Shown here in pieces: positions 15,183 through 21,100 of a stretch of DNA of 21,100 nucleotides (within the stretch, counting starts at the first letter, position 1; the number at the start of each line of letters is the position of its first letter). The notes under the pieces were generated by a model. The model was not told the origin of the DNA. It worked only from the letters and a program-made list of their open reading frames with translations, and ran no database searches. Source of the DNA: Christensenella sp. UBA6880 (GTDB lineage Bacteria; Bacillota; Clostridia; Christensenellales; CAG-917). The stretch spans positions 1-21,100 of the forward strand of contig DKCG01000025.1 of assembly GCA_002449145.1 (NCBI GenBank). The letters run 5' to 3'. Both the position numbers and the translations under genes were made by a program.

Positions 15183-15200
15183 TGTCAACATATCTTGACA
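15183..15200. promoter_or_regulatory. Candidate operator palindrome for the TetR-type regulator
   Basis: TGTCAA-CATATC-TTGACA has perfect 6-bp arms. Its right arm is the -35 box of the tetR promoter, and its left arm reads as TTGACA on the opposite strand. A dimer bound here would block tetR and possibly a leftward promoter at once, a usual layout for a TetR repressor and a divergent efflux operon. The match between protein and site is inferred from position only. Confidence 0.5.
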
Positions 15201-15224
15201 GAACGTATGATTTTGTGCAATAAT
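15195..15224 (+). promoter_or_regulatory. Promoter of the TetR-type regulator gene
   Basis: TTGACA (15195-15200), 18-bp spacer and AATAAT (15219-15224, five of six matches). The predicted start is near 15231, giving a short leader that contains TTAGGGGG before the ATG at 15254. Confidence 0.65.
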
Positions 15225-15253
15225 TTATACAAGAATGCAGTTAGGGGGTCACT

Positions 15254-15835
15254 ATGTCTGCACAAAAAGAAGATTTGAGAATCGTGCGCACGCGCAAACT
15301 TTTGAGCAATACGCTGCTCGATATGATGGAAGAAGAATCCATCGAAAAAATCAGCGTCATCGACCTATGCAACAAAGCAATGGTCAACAGAGCCACGTTC
15401 TACGCTCACTTCGAGGACAAATATCACCTCTTGTCCTTCGCTTTGGAAGAACTCAAAGACGACCTCTACCGAAAGTTCACCAAAGACACGAAGTTCACCA
15501 CCCCAACCGAAACGCTCAACTCGATGATAGTTATGGGCGTGGACTTTTTCTTTGACAAACACAACCACATCGCAAACATCATACGCTTCAACCGCAACGG
15601 CAAAGTGATAAGCACCATACAAGATTCCATTGCTCATTCGATAAAGTATCAACTTTCCAAATACAAGGACACGTACGAAATCAAACTTCCCCTTCAGATT
15701 TTGTCCACGTTCGTTGCGGGCGGAATGATAAACACGGTGCTTTGGTGCGTAGACAACCCGGGCAAGTATTCGTACGATGAATTTATCACCTACGCCACCT
15801 GCCCCCTCGCAGAGAAATGTTTCGAGAAAAAGTAA
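15254..15835 (+). CDS. TetR/AcrR-family transcriptional regulator
   Basis: DNA-binding repressor of 193 residues. Residues ~8-60 form the TetR N-terminal helix-turn-helix: 'RTRKLLSNTLLDMMEE', then 'IEKISVIDLCNKAMVNRATFYAHFEDKYHLL', where the recognition helix and the F..HF..K..L ending are typical. The C-terminal ligand/dimer domain (~75-190) resembles the TetR_C_33-like class seen in Firmicutes. It is divergent from the heterodimeric ABC exporter operon, with a palindrome over its own -35 box, so regulation of that exporter and of itself is the simplest inference. A DUF1003 gene begins 37 nt downstream on the same strand. Confidence 0.9.
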   Translation: MSAQKEDLRIVRTRKLLSNTLLDMMEEESIEKISVIDLCNKAMVNRATFYAHFEDKYHLLSFALEELKDDLYRKFTKDTKFTTPTETLNSMIVMGVDFFFDKHNHIANIIRFNRNGKVISTIQDSIAHSIKYQLSKYKDTYEIKLPLQILSTFVAGGMINTVLWCVDNPGKYSYDEFITYATCPLAEKCFEKK

Positions 15836-15872
15836 TTTATAAGACACCGAATTTTATTATAGAGGCAACAAA

Positions 15873-16517
15873 ATGAAACAATCTAATGTAAACGAAAACA
15901 CAAACGAAAAGCAAGTGAAGATAAGTCAAGCAAAAGCCGAGCCGCCAAAGACAAACGACATAAAAAACAAATTGCCCGATTTGTCGGAAAAAGACTTGAA
16001 AAACAAACGAAAGATCATCCGCGAATTGTTGCATCAATCCGACAAAGAACTGACCGACGAGGAACTCGTAGCCGAAGTTTTAAGCACAAACGTTACCGAA
16101 AATTCCGAGAAAAACGAAAAAGTGTCTTTCGGACAAAAAGCCGCCGACGCCGTTGCAAAATTTGCGGGAAGTTGGGCATTCATTTTCAGTTTTGTTGCCG
16201 TAATGGTAATCTGGATGGTCGTAAACATCATTTTAGGAACAAAGGCATTCGACGCATATCCGTTTATTCTTTTGAATTTGGTTTTGTCTTGCATTGCCGC
16301 AATACAAGCGCCGTTGATTATGATGAGCCAAAACAGGCAAGAAGCAAAGGACAGAAAACGTGCCGAGAACGATTATCGAGTCAATTTGAAAAGCGAATTT
16401 CTTATCGACGAACTATACAAAAAACTCGAACAGGTGTCGGAAACGCAAAAGAAACTCTTAAAAATGCTCGAGGACATCGAACAAAACAGCAAGAACGATT
16501 CTGCATCGGCAAACTAA
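15873..16517 (+). CDS. DUF1003 membrane protein
   Basis: Function unknown. The DUF1003 core is recognisable: two transmembrane segments (~98-120, SWAFIFSFVAVMVIWMVVNI; ~127-150) joined by a short loop, with the family hallmark 'YPFILLNLVLSCIAAIQAP' followed by 'IMMSQNRQ'. The first ~75 residues are charged and low-complexity, and the last ~50 form a probable coiled coil (LIDELYKKLEQVSETQKKLLKMLEDIEQ). An AGAGG lies 7 nt before the ATG. It may be cotranscribed with the TetR-type gene 37 nt upstream, but no functional link is known. A strong terminator follows. Confidence 0.88.
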   Translation: MKQSNVNENTNEKQVKISQAKAEPPKTNDIKNKLPDLSEKDLKNKRKIIRELLHQSDKELTDEELVAEVLSTNVTENSEKNEKVSFGQKAADAVAKFAGSWAFIFSFVAVMVIWMVVNIILGTKAFDAYPFILLNLVLSCIAAIQAPLIMMSQNRQEAKDRKRAENDYRVNLKSEFLIDELYKKLEQVSETQKKLLKMLEDIEQNSKNDSASAN

Positions 16518-16527
16518 TAATACATCG

Positions 16528-16553
16528 GACTTCCGTTTCGGAAGTCTTTTTTT
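16528..16553 (+). terminator. Intrinsic terminator after the DUF1003 gene
   Basis: GACTTCC (16528-16534) pairs with GGAAGTC (16540-16546) around GTTTC, followed by seven T (16547-16553). It lies 11 nt past the stop codon. Confidence 0.9.
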
Positions 16554-16642
16554 ACAAAAATTTAACTTAAACGTTACAATATATGACTACAAAATAAGCG
16601 AGCTAACTTATAAAATATACAAAAAAAAGGAGAGAAACCAAA

Positions 16643-16840
16643 ATGAAAAAAGAAAAACCCGAGAAACGATTTGAACAAACAAGCAGCGACAGTGTGTCGC
16701 TTATAGGCCCGAATTGCAGCGTCATTGTCGACCGACAAACAGGCGTGAACTATCTTGTCGCATACAGCAGTTACGGATTGGGAATCACACCTTTGCTCGA
16801 TTCCGACGGCAAACCCGTCGTAACCAAGACGGAAGAATAA
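16643..16840 (+). CDS. Small DUF6440-like protein
   Basis: A 65-residue soluble protein with no signal peptide or membrane segment. The pattern 'SVIVDRQTGVNYLVAYSSYGLGITPLLDSDGKPVV' fits the short family I know as DUF6440 in Firmicutes (DK.TGVNYL followed by G.TPLLD..GKP). Function is unknown. The start is supported by AAAAGGAG 8-10 nt upstream. It lies between terminators on both sides, so it is probably its own transcription unit, although I could not assign a clear promoter in 16554-16620. Confidence 0.8.
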   Translation: MKKEKPEKRFEQTSSDSVSLIGPNCSVIVDRQTGVNYLVAYSSYGLGITPLLDSDGKPVVTKTEE

Positions 16841-16861
16841 AAATCCCAAACGAATTACTTC

Positions 16862-16892
16862 GAGCAAATCGCAAAAGCGATTCGCTCTTTTT
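16862..16892 (+). terminator. Intrinsic terminator after the DUF6440-like gene
   Basis: GAGCAAATCGC (16863-16873 region) pairs with GCGATTCGCTC across an AAAA loop with one mismatch, followed by TTTTT. It ends exactly where the AT-rich border of repeat copy 2 begins. Confidence 0.8.
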
Positions 16893-17131
16893 AATTAATA
16901 ATTAAAAATTAATAATTAATAATTGCGGAAGGCGAAGCCTTAATCCGAACACTGTTCCTAATCGAAAAATTGAATCGGGTGTGGGTGTCCCACCCTCTGT
17001 CGTCATTCCGAGCGGCAGCGCGGGAATCTAGCCGCAGGCGCATTTCGCTTCGCTTGATTCTCACGGTCACTTCGTTCCCCCCCCTGAATGACAGAAGGGG
17101 GAAGTTTCAATTAAAGTACACGTCGCCAAAC
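16893..17131. repeat. MITE/REP-like intergenic repeat, copy 2
   Basis: A compact ~240-bp copy of the element at 10200-10824. In order it has the 21-bp AT-rich block ending GCGG (16908-16928), a hairpin AAGGC-GAA-GCCTT (16929-16941), the GTCATTCCGAGCG...GGGAATCT core (from ~17001), eight C (17077-17084), AGAAGGGGGAAG and TTCAATTAAAGTAC, ending with ACGTCGCCAA (17120-17129). The C-run and the G-run can pair (TTCCCCC/GGGGGAA). It has no coding capacity and no transposase. The two copies flank the 11061-16840 block in the same orientation. Confidence 0.65.
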
Positions 17132-17203
17132 TCTTATAGAGAATTAACGAAAATCAAAAATTTTCCCAGATTAAAAAATTTTCAAAAAATTGTGCAGAAT
17201 ATA

Positions 17204-17231
17204 TTGACAATGCAAAATTTGGTGCTATAAT
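17204..17231 (+). promoter_or_regulatory. Promoter of clpB
   Basis: TTGACA (17204-17209), 16-bp spacer and TATAAT (17226-17231). TG at 17223-17224 forms an extended -10 (TGCTATAAT). All elements are perfect matches, so unrepressed expression should be strong. The predicted start lies near 17238, within CIRCE. Confidence 0.88.
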
Positions 17232-17257
17232 TAGCAATCGAAGATATAGAGTGCTAA
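17231..17257 (+). promoter_or_regulatory. CIRCE operator (HrcA binding site)
   Basis: TTAGCAATC-N9-GAGTGCTAA differs from the consensus TTAGCACTC-N9-GAGTGCTAA at one base in the left arm. It starts on the last base of the -10 box and covers the transcription start, the standard repression position for HrcA. No CtsR heptamer repeat is visible nearby. Confidence 0.93.
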
Positions 17258-17367
17258 CAATCAAATGAACGTATTGCCAAAGATTGCAGACAAAACGGCG
17301 AGCGGCGGCAAAGAAAAGCGTTTGACGACGGCACGACACGGAACATATTTCAAAGGAGGTATGAACT

Positions 17368-19956
17368 ATGGACACCAACAAATTTACTAAAAAAGCGCTG
17401 GACGCATTGAATGCCGCTCAGAACCTTGCTCTTGAGAGACATCAACAACAAATTTGCAAGGAACACGTTGCTTACGCACTGCTCAACGACGAAGAAGGAT
17501 TGATTCCCAAACTCGTCACCAAATGCGGCGCGGACGCACCTCAACTTTTGAGAGAAATCGACAGACTCATATCGCAAATGCCCTCTGTCACCGGCAGCGG
17601 CGCAGGCGAGGCGTACTTGTCGCAAGACTGCTCGCTTATGCTCTCGCAAGCAGAGAAAGACGCAAAGAAACAAGGCGACGATTTCGTGAGCGTCGAGCAT
17701 ATATTCGCAGCGATTCTCGACAATCCCACCCCTGCCCTCAAAGCGGTGTTTGCAAAGTGCAAACTCAACAAAAAGGACTTTATGAACGCACTTTCGCAGG
17801 TTAAAACCTCGAAGGTGACGAGCGACAGCCCCGAGGACACTTACGACGTGCTCAATAAATACGGTCACGATATGGTCGAAAGAGCCGCTCGCGGACAACT
17901 CGACCCCGTCATCGGTCGTGACGACGAGATAAGAAACGTAATCCGTATTCTTTCAAGAAAAACCAAGAACAACCCCGTTCTCATCGGTGAAGCGGGCGTC
18001 GGCAAAACCGCAATAGTAGAAGGTCTTGCGCAACGTATCGTCAGAGGCGACGTTCCCGAAGGACTCAAAGACAAACACATCTTTGCGCTCGATATGGGCG
18101 CGCTTATCGCGGGCGCGAAATACAGAGGCGAATTTGAGGAAAGACTCAAAGCCGTCCTCACCGAAATCAAGAAGCAAAACGGCAGAATGCTTCTGTTCAT
18201 CGACGAACTTCACACCATCGTCGGCGCGGGCAAAACCGAAGGCAGTATGGACGCAGGCAACCTTTTGAAGCCTATGCTTGCAAGAGGCGAATTGCATTGT
18301 ATCGGCGCAACCACGCTTGACGAATACCGCAAATACATCGAAAAGGACCCCGCGCTCGAAAGACGTTTTCAACCCGTTATGGTCAACGAACCGACGGTTG
18401 AGGACACGATCGCGATACTGCGCGGTTTGAAAGAGAGATACGAAATCTTCCACGGCGTGCGTATTCACGACCAAGCGCTCGTTGCGGCGGCAACGCTTTC
18501 GGACAGATACATCACCGACAGATTCCTGCCCGACAAGGCAATCGACCTCGTGGACGAGGCGTGCGCGATGATAAGAACGGAAATCGACAGTATGCCCACC
18601 GAAATGGACGTCATCAGCCGTAAGATTATGCAACTCGAAATCGAGGAAATGGCTCTTGAAAAGGAAACCGACAAACTGTCCGTTGACCGTCGCGAATCCA
18701 TAAAGAAAGAACTTGCCGAACTTCACGACAAATTCAACGAAATGAAAGCGCAATGGGAAAACGAAAAGAAGGAAATAAACAGCGTTCAAGACACCAAAGC
18801 CGAAATCGACAGAGTTAATCTTCAAATCGAAGAAGCAAAGCGCAACAGCGACTACGGCAAGGCTGCGCAACTTCAATACGGCGAACTGCCCGCTCTTACC
18901 AAGAAACTCGAAGAAGCGGAAAAGAAATCTTCAAAAGGCACTTCCCTTCTTCGTGACGAAGTGACTGCGGACGAAATCGCAAAGATTGTCGCAAAGTGGA
19001 CGGGTATTCCCGTAACCAAACTTATGGAAAGCGAAAAGGAAAAATTGCTTCACCTTTCCGACGAACTTCACAAGAGAGTCATCGGACAAAACGAAGCGGT
19101 TGACGCGGTGAGCGAAGCGGTGCTTCGTTCTCGTGCGGGCATATCCGACGAGAACAGACCTATCGGCTCGTTCCTGTTCCTCGGCCCGACGGGCGTGGGC
19201 AAGACCGAACTTGCAAAGGCTCTTGCTTCCTATCTGTTTGACGACGAGCGCAACATCGTGCGTATCGATATGACGGAATATATGGAAAAATTCAGTGTAT
19301 CTCGTCTTATAGGCGCACCTCCGGGATACGTCGGTTACGACGAGGGCGGACAACTCACCGAAGCAGTGAGAAGAAAACCCTACTCTGTCGTCTTGTTCGA
19401 CGAAATCGAAAAAGCGCACCCCGACGTGTTCAACATTCTGCTTCAAGTGCTTGACGACGGCAGAATAACCGACAGCCAAGGCAGAACGGTCAACTTCAAG
19501 AATACGATAATCATTCTCACCTCGAACCTCGGCAGCGGCATAATCCTCGACAACATCGACAAAAACGGCAACATCACGGACGAGGCGAAAGAGCAAATCG
19601 ACAAACTGCTCAAACAAACCTTCCGTCCCGAGTTCCTCAACAGACTTGACGACACCGTGCTGTTCACTCCTCTTACAAGAGAGAGCGTGTACAAGATTAT
19701 CGACATAATGCTCAAAAAACTCGAATCGAGGCTTGAAAAACAAAACCTCAAACTCGAAGTTACGCAAGCGGCAAAAGACCTCATCGTTGACGGCGGCTAC
19801 GACGTGACCTTCGGCGCAAGACCCTTGAAGCGTTACATCGAAAGCAACGTCGAAACCAAAGTTGCAAGAGCAATCTTGCAAGGCAATATGGACGAAGGCG
19901 ACACGATTGTCGTGGACGCAAAAGACGGCGAAATCACCGTTTCGTCCAAGCACTAA
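17368..19956 (+). CDS. clpB: ATP-dependent disaggregase ClpB
   Basis: Hexameric cytosolic AAA+ chaperone that threads proteins out of aggregates with DnaK. Of 862 residues (E. coli ClpB has 857), the N domain occupies ~1-145. NBD1 has Walker A GEAGVGKTA (~207-215) and Walker B LLFIDELHT. The coiled-coil M domain (~405-525), which separates ClpB from ClpA and ClpC, is rich in E and K. NBD2 has Walker A GPTGVGKTE (~606), pore loop GYVGYDEG (~653), Walker B VVLFDEIEKAH and sensor-2 GARPLKR (~816). There is no IGL/F ClpP-binding loop pattern that I can identify. The ATG at 17368 is 8 nt after AAAGGAGG. An ATG at 17361 is too close and out of frame. Control is by HrcA/CIRCE. Confidence 0.97.
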   Translation: MDTNKFTKKALDALNAAQNLALERHQQQICKEHVAYALLNDEEGLIPKLVTKCGADAPQLLREIDRLISQMPSVTGSGAGEAYLSQDCSLMLSQAEKDAKKQGDDFVSVEHIFAAILDNPTPALKAVFAKCKLNKKDFMNALSQVKTSKVTSDSPEDTYDVLNKYGHDMVERAARGQLDPVIGRDDEIRNVIRILSRKTKNNPVLIGEAGVGKTAIVEGLAQRIVRGDVPEGLKDKHIFALDMGALIAGAKYRGEFEERLKAVLTEIKKQNGRMLLFIDELHTIVGAGKTEGSMDAGNLLKPMLARGELHCIGATTLDEYRKYIEKDPALERRFQPVMVNEPTVEDTIAILRGLKERYEIFHGVRIHDQALVAAATLSDRYITDRFLPDKAIDLVDEACAMIRTEIDSMPTEMDVISRKIMQLEIEEMALEKETDKLSVDRRESIKKELAELHDKFNEMKAQWENEKKEINSVQDTKAEIDRVNLQIEEAKRNSDYGKAAQLQYGELPALTKKLEEAEKKSSKGTSLLRDEVTADEIAKIVAKWTGIPVTKLMESEKEKLLHLSDELHKRVIGQNEAVDAVSEAVLRSRAGISDENRPIGSFLFLGPTGVGKTELAKALASYLFDDERNIVRIDMTEYMEKFSVSRLIGAPPGYVGYDEGGQLTEAVRRKPYSVVLFDEIEKAHPDVFNILLQVLDDGRITDSQGRTVNFKNTIIILTSNLGSGIILDNIDKNGNITDEAKEQIDKLLKQTFRPEFLNRLDDTVLFTPLTRESVYKIIDIMLKKLESRLEKQNLKLEVTQAAKDLIVDGGYDVTFGARPLKRYIESNVETKVARAILQGNMDEGDTIVVDAKDGEITVSSKH

Positions 19957-20012
19957 TCCCCTTGCCGCCGACGGCGGCACAAACTAAAACCCCTCATAAT
20001 TTTCCCTATAAA

Positions 20013-20053
20013 AGAGAAGCGGCGGACTCAAAGTCCGTCGCCTCTTTTTTTTT
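20013..20053. terminator. Intrinsic terminator between clpB and the lipoprotein gene
   Basis: AGAG..GCGGCGGACT (20013-20028) pairs with AGTCCGTCGCCTCT (20032-20045) with one wobble and a CAA loop, then nine T. It is strong for clpB. On the opposite strand CTCTTTTAT gives a weaker T-run for the convergent lipoprotein gene, whose stop codon overlaps the end. A second small stem GCCGCC-GAC-GGCGGC lies just after the clpB stop. Confidence 0.88.
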
Positions 20054-20576
20054 AATTTTTAGGAATCTTTATTGTACCCGAAACATTAGACAGTGTACTC
20101 TTAGATAAAACGATTCCTCCCTCGCTTTGATATATACTAGGCATATACATATCCGTATAATTGTAGGATATGTCACCTTTTCCGTCATCGGTTAGTTGCA
20201 TTGTCTTCGTTATATCATACTTTTGAGAATTTCCCGCACTATCTTTATACGTATCGGTATCTACCTTAAATTCAATAGACACATTTTCGCATATTGCTTT
20301 TGAATACTTGCATTTAATGCTATAGTCGACTCTATACTTGTCATAATATACACTACTAACATACGGGTCTCTTGATGTAGAAATAAGCGTTGACACTGTA
20401 TTAGGGATAAAATAATCAAAAAAATTAGATAATGTTAATTCAATTTCCTGATATTCAACAGCATTATTAGTATTGTTATTGTCACTGTTTTCATCGCAAG
20501 CGGTAAGTTGAACAACAGACAACATACACATCAAAACGATTGCAACAACAAAAACGAGCGTTTTCTTTTGCCTCAT
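20052..20576 (-). CDS. Small lipoprotein of unknown function
   Basis: 174 residues. A type II signal peptide is clear: MRQKK, a hydrophobic core and lipobox LTAC with Cys27, followed by an Asp/Asn/Ser-rich linker (DENSDNNNTNN). The rest (~40-174) is predicted mainly beta: 'EIELTLSNFFDYFIPN', 'DYSIKCKYSKAICENVSIEFKVDTDTY', 'TKTMQLTDDGKGDISYNYTD', ending 'SNVSGTIKIPKN'. I do not recognise the family. I chose the ATG at 20576 because GGAGG sits just upstream and it places the signal peptide at the N-terminus. A longer frame starting at 20663 would run through the promoter and operators. The gene is AT-richer than clpB, which could mean recent acquisition. It is divergent from an XRE regulator with three operators between them. 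Confidence 0.82.
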   Translation of the reverse strand: MRQKKTLVFVVAIVLMCMLSVVQLTACDENSDNNNTNNAVEYQEIELTLSNFFDYFIPNTVSTLISTSRDPYVSSVYYDKYRVDYSIKCKYSKAICENVSIEFKVDTDTYKDSAGNSQKYDITKTMQLTDDGKGDISYNYTDMYMPSIYQSEGGIVLSKSTLSNVSGTIKIPKN

Positions 20577-20606
20577 CTTCTTTCCTCCAATGTATAAACA
20601 AAGTTT

Positions 20607-20671
20607 AAGTACATTTGTACTTGCAATAATTATATTAAGTCTTTTTAGACTTGTCAAGTACAAAAATACTT
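20607..20671. promoter_or_regulatory. Three 16-bp palindromic operators between the lipoprotein and XRE genes
   Basis: O1 AAGTACATTTGTACTT (20607-20622, 7-bp arms), O2 AAGTCTTTTTAGACTT (20637-20652, 6-bp arms) and O3 AAGTACAAAAATACTT (20656-20671, 5-bp arms) share length and the ends AAGT...ACTT. Centres are 30 and 19 bp apart. Relative to the lipoprotein promoter, O3 overlaps the -35 box, O2 fills the spacer and O1 covers the start point. They are the natural candidates for binding by the adjacent XRE protein. Confidence 0.8.
20629..20657 (-). promoter_or_regulatory. Promoter of the lipoprotein gene
   Basis: Minus-strand TTGACA (20652-20657), a 17-bp spacer and TATAAT (20629-20634): both hexamers perfect and spacing optimal. 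The predicted start is near 20622, about 45 nt before the ATG at 20576. Confidence 0.88.
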
Positions 20672-20691
20672 AATTAAGGTATTCTTTGTCT

Positions 20692-20907
20692 ATGTTCAAA
20701 GACATCATAAAAGAATTGAGAGAATCGCAAGAAATGAGCCAGTACGAACTTGCAAGAGCGTTGCAAGTGAGTCAGTCTGCCGTTGCAAAGTGGGAACTGG
20801 GCAAAACAGAGCCGACTTCTTCCGCTTTGGTTGCCATTGCGCGATTCTTCAACGTCAGCGCGGATTATCTGCTCGAACTCGAAGACGAGTTCGGCAACAA
20901 AAAATGA
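20692..20907 (+). CDS. XRE-family (Cro/CI-type) transcriptional regulator
   Basis: A 71-residue protein that is almost entirely one HTH_3 domain. 'LRESQEMSQYELARALQVSQSAVAKWELGKTEPTSSALVAIARFFNVSADYLLELED' shows the five-helix pattern, with recognition helix SQSAVAKWE and the W-E-G-K-x-x-P turn. There is no C-terminal sensor domain, so DNA binding may depend on dimerisation or on protein level alone. Start: ATG 20692. A TTG at 20686 is closer to AAGGT and would add two residues. It is divergent from the lipoprotein gene, with three palindromes between them, so it is likely a repressor of that gene and perhaps of itself. I could not assign its own promoter with confidence. Confidence 0.88.
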   Translation: MFKDIIKELRESQEMSQYELARALQVSQSAVAKWELGKTEPTSSALVAIARFFNVSADYLLELEDEFGNKK

Positions 20908-21100
20908 CAATCAAACGACATCGAAAACCACCCTTTCGGGCAACGGAACGGTGTTAAGTTATAATCCTCTTTCAAAATTAATATAGAAACGGATATTCTA
21001 AAAAAATATATTATTCGATACAAAACGAAGTTTTCAAAACCAACGGTAAATATACCCTTTTCAAAATCGATTTTTTCGGCAATAAAAATCCACCAGCCTA
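20908..21100. other. Right-edge region without an assignable gene
   Basis: AT-rich sequence after the XRE gene. A TATAAT at ~20961 has no clear -35 partner. From ~21015 to the edge a frame is open on each strand, but neither has a start codon with a ribosome binding site inside the window nor a recognisable domain. A gene crossing the right edge cannot be excluded. Confidence 0.4.

Noticed and set aside
18931..19980. 349-codon open frame opposite clpB (and a second at 17953-18876)
   Set aside because: Antisense to a highly conserved gene; composition typical of reversed GC-biased codons.
20577..20663. Longer N-terminus for the lipoprotein (start at 20663)
   Set aside because: It would translate through the promoter and operators and bury the signal peptide; GGAGG supports the start at 20576.
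21015..21100. Partial gene at the right edge
   Set aside because: Both strands are open but without a start, ribosome binding site or recognisable domain; too short to call.

Overview
The window looks like a chromosomal segment of an anaerobic Firmicute, most likely an uncultured Clostridia-type gut bacterium. Supporting signs are strong AAGGAGG-type ribosome binding sites, consensus TTGACA/TATAAT promoters, a CIRCE heat-shock operator before clpB, a B. subtilis Nup-style nucleoside ABC importer, a BmrCD/TM287-288-type heterodimeric exporter, and small Clostridia-style DUF proteins. There is no rRNA, tRNA, CRISPR array, transposase or phage structural gene. Species cannot be read from the sequence alone.

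Layout. Positions 1-217 are non-coding and packed with nested inverted repeats. Positions 218-6215 (minus strand) form an apparent purine-salvage operon transcribed leftward from a consensus promoter at 6312-6341: xpt (xanthine phosphoribosyltransferase), a BMP-family lipoprotein, a two-domain ATPase and two permeases. A 14-bp hairpin lies between the binding-protein gene and the ATPase gene. A MATE exporter (6673-8247, plus) diverges from its own perfect promoter and meets a three-domain Xaa-Pro aminopeptidase (8342-10099, minus) at a shared bidirectional terminator.

Positions 10100-11060 hold no credible gene. They contain a MITE/REP-like repeat, whose second copy is at about 16893-17131, and a cluster of direct and inverted copies of the sequence at the 3' end of the next operon. 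Positions 11061-14871 (minus) encode a heterodimeric ABC exporter with one degenerate and one canonical ATP site. A TetR-type regulator diverges from it (15254-15835), followed by a DUF1003 membrane protein and a DUF6440-like small protein. clpB (17368-19956) follows a textbook promoter overlapped by CIRCE.

The right end carries the most notable regulatory arrangement. A small lipoprotein gene (20052-20576, minus) and a 71-residue XRE regulator (20692-20907, plus) diverge from a 115-bp intergenic region. It contains three 16-bp palindromes of the AAGT...ACTT type. They sit on the -35 box, in the spacer and on the start point of a perfect TTGACA-N17-TATAAT promoter for the lipoprotein, which is a compact repressor switch seen directly in the sequence.
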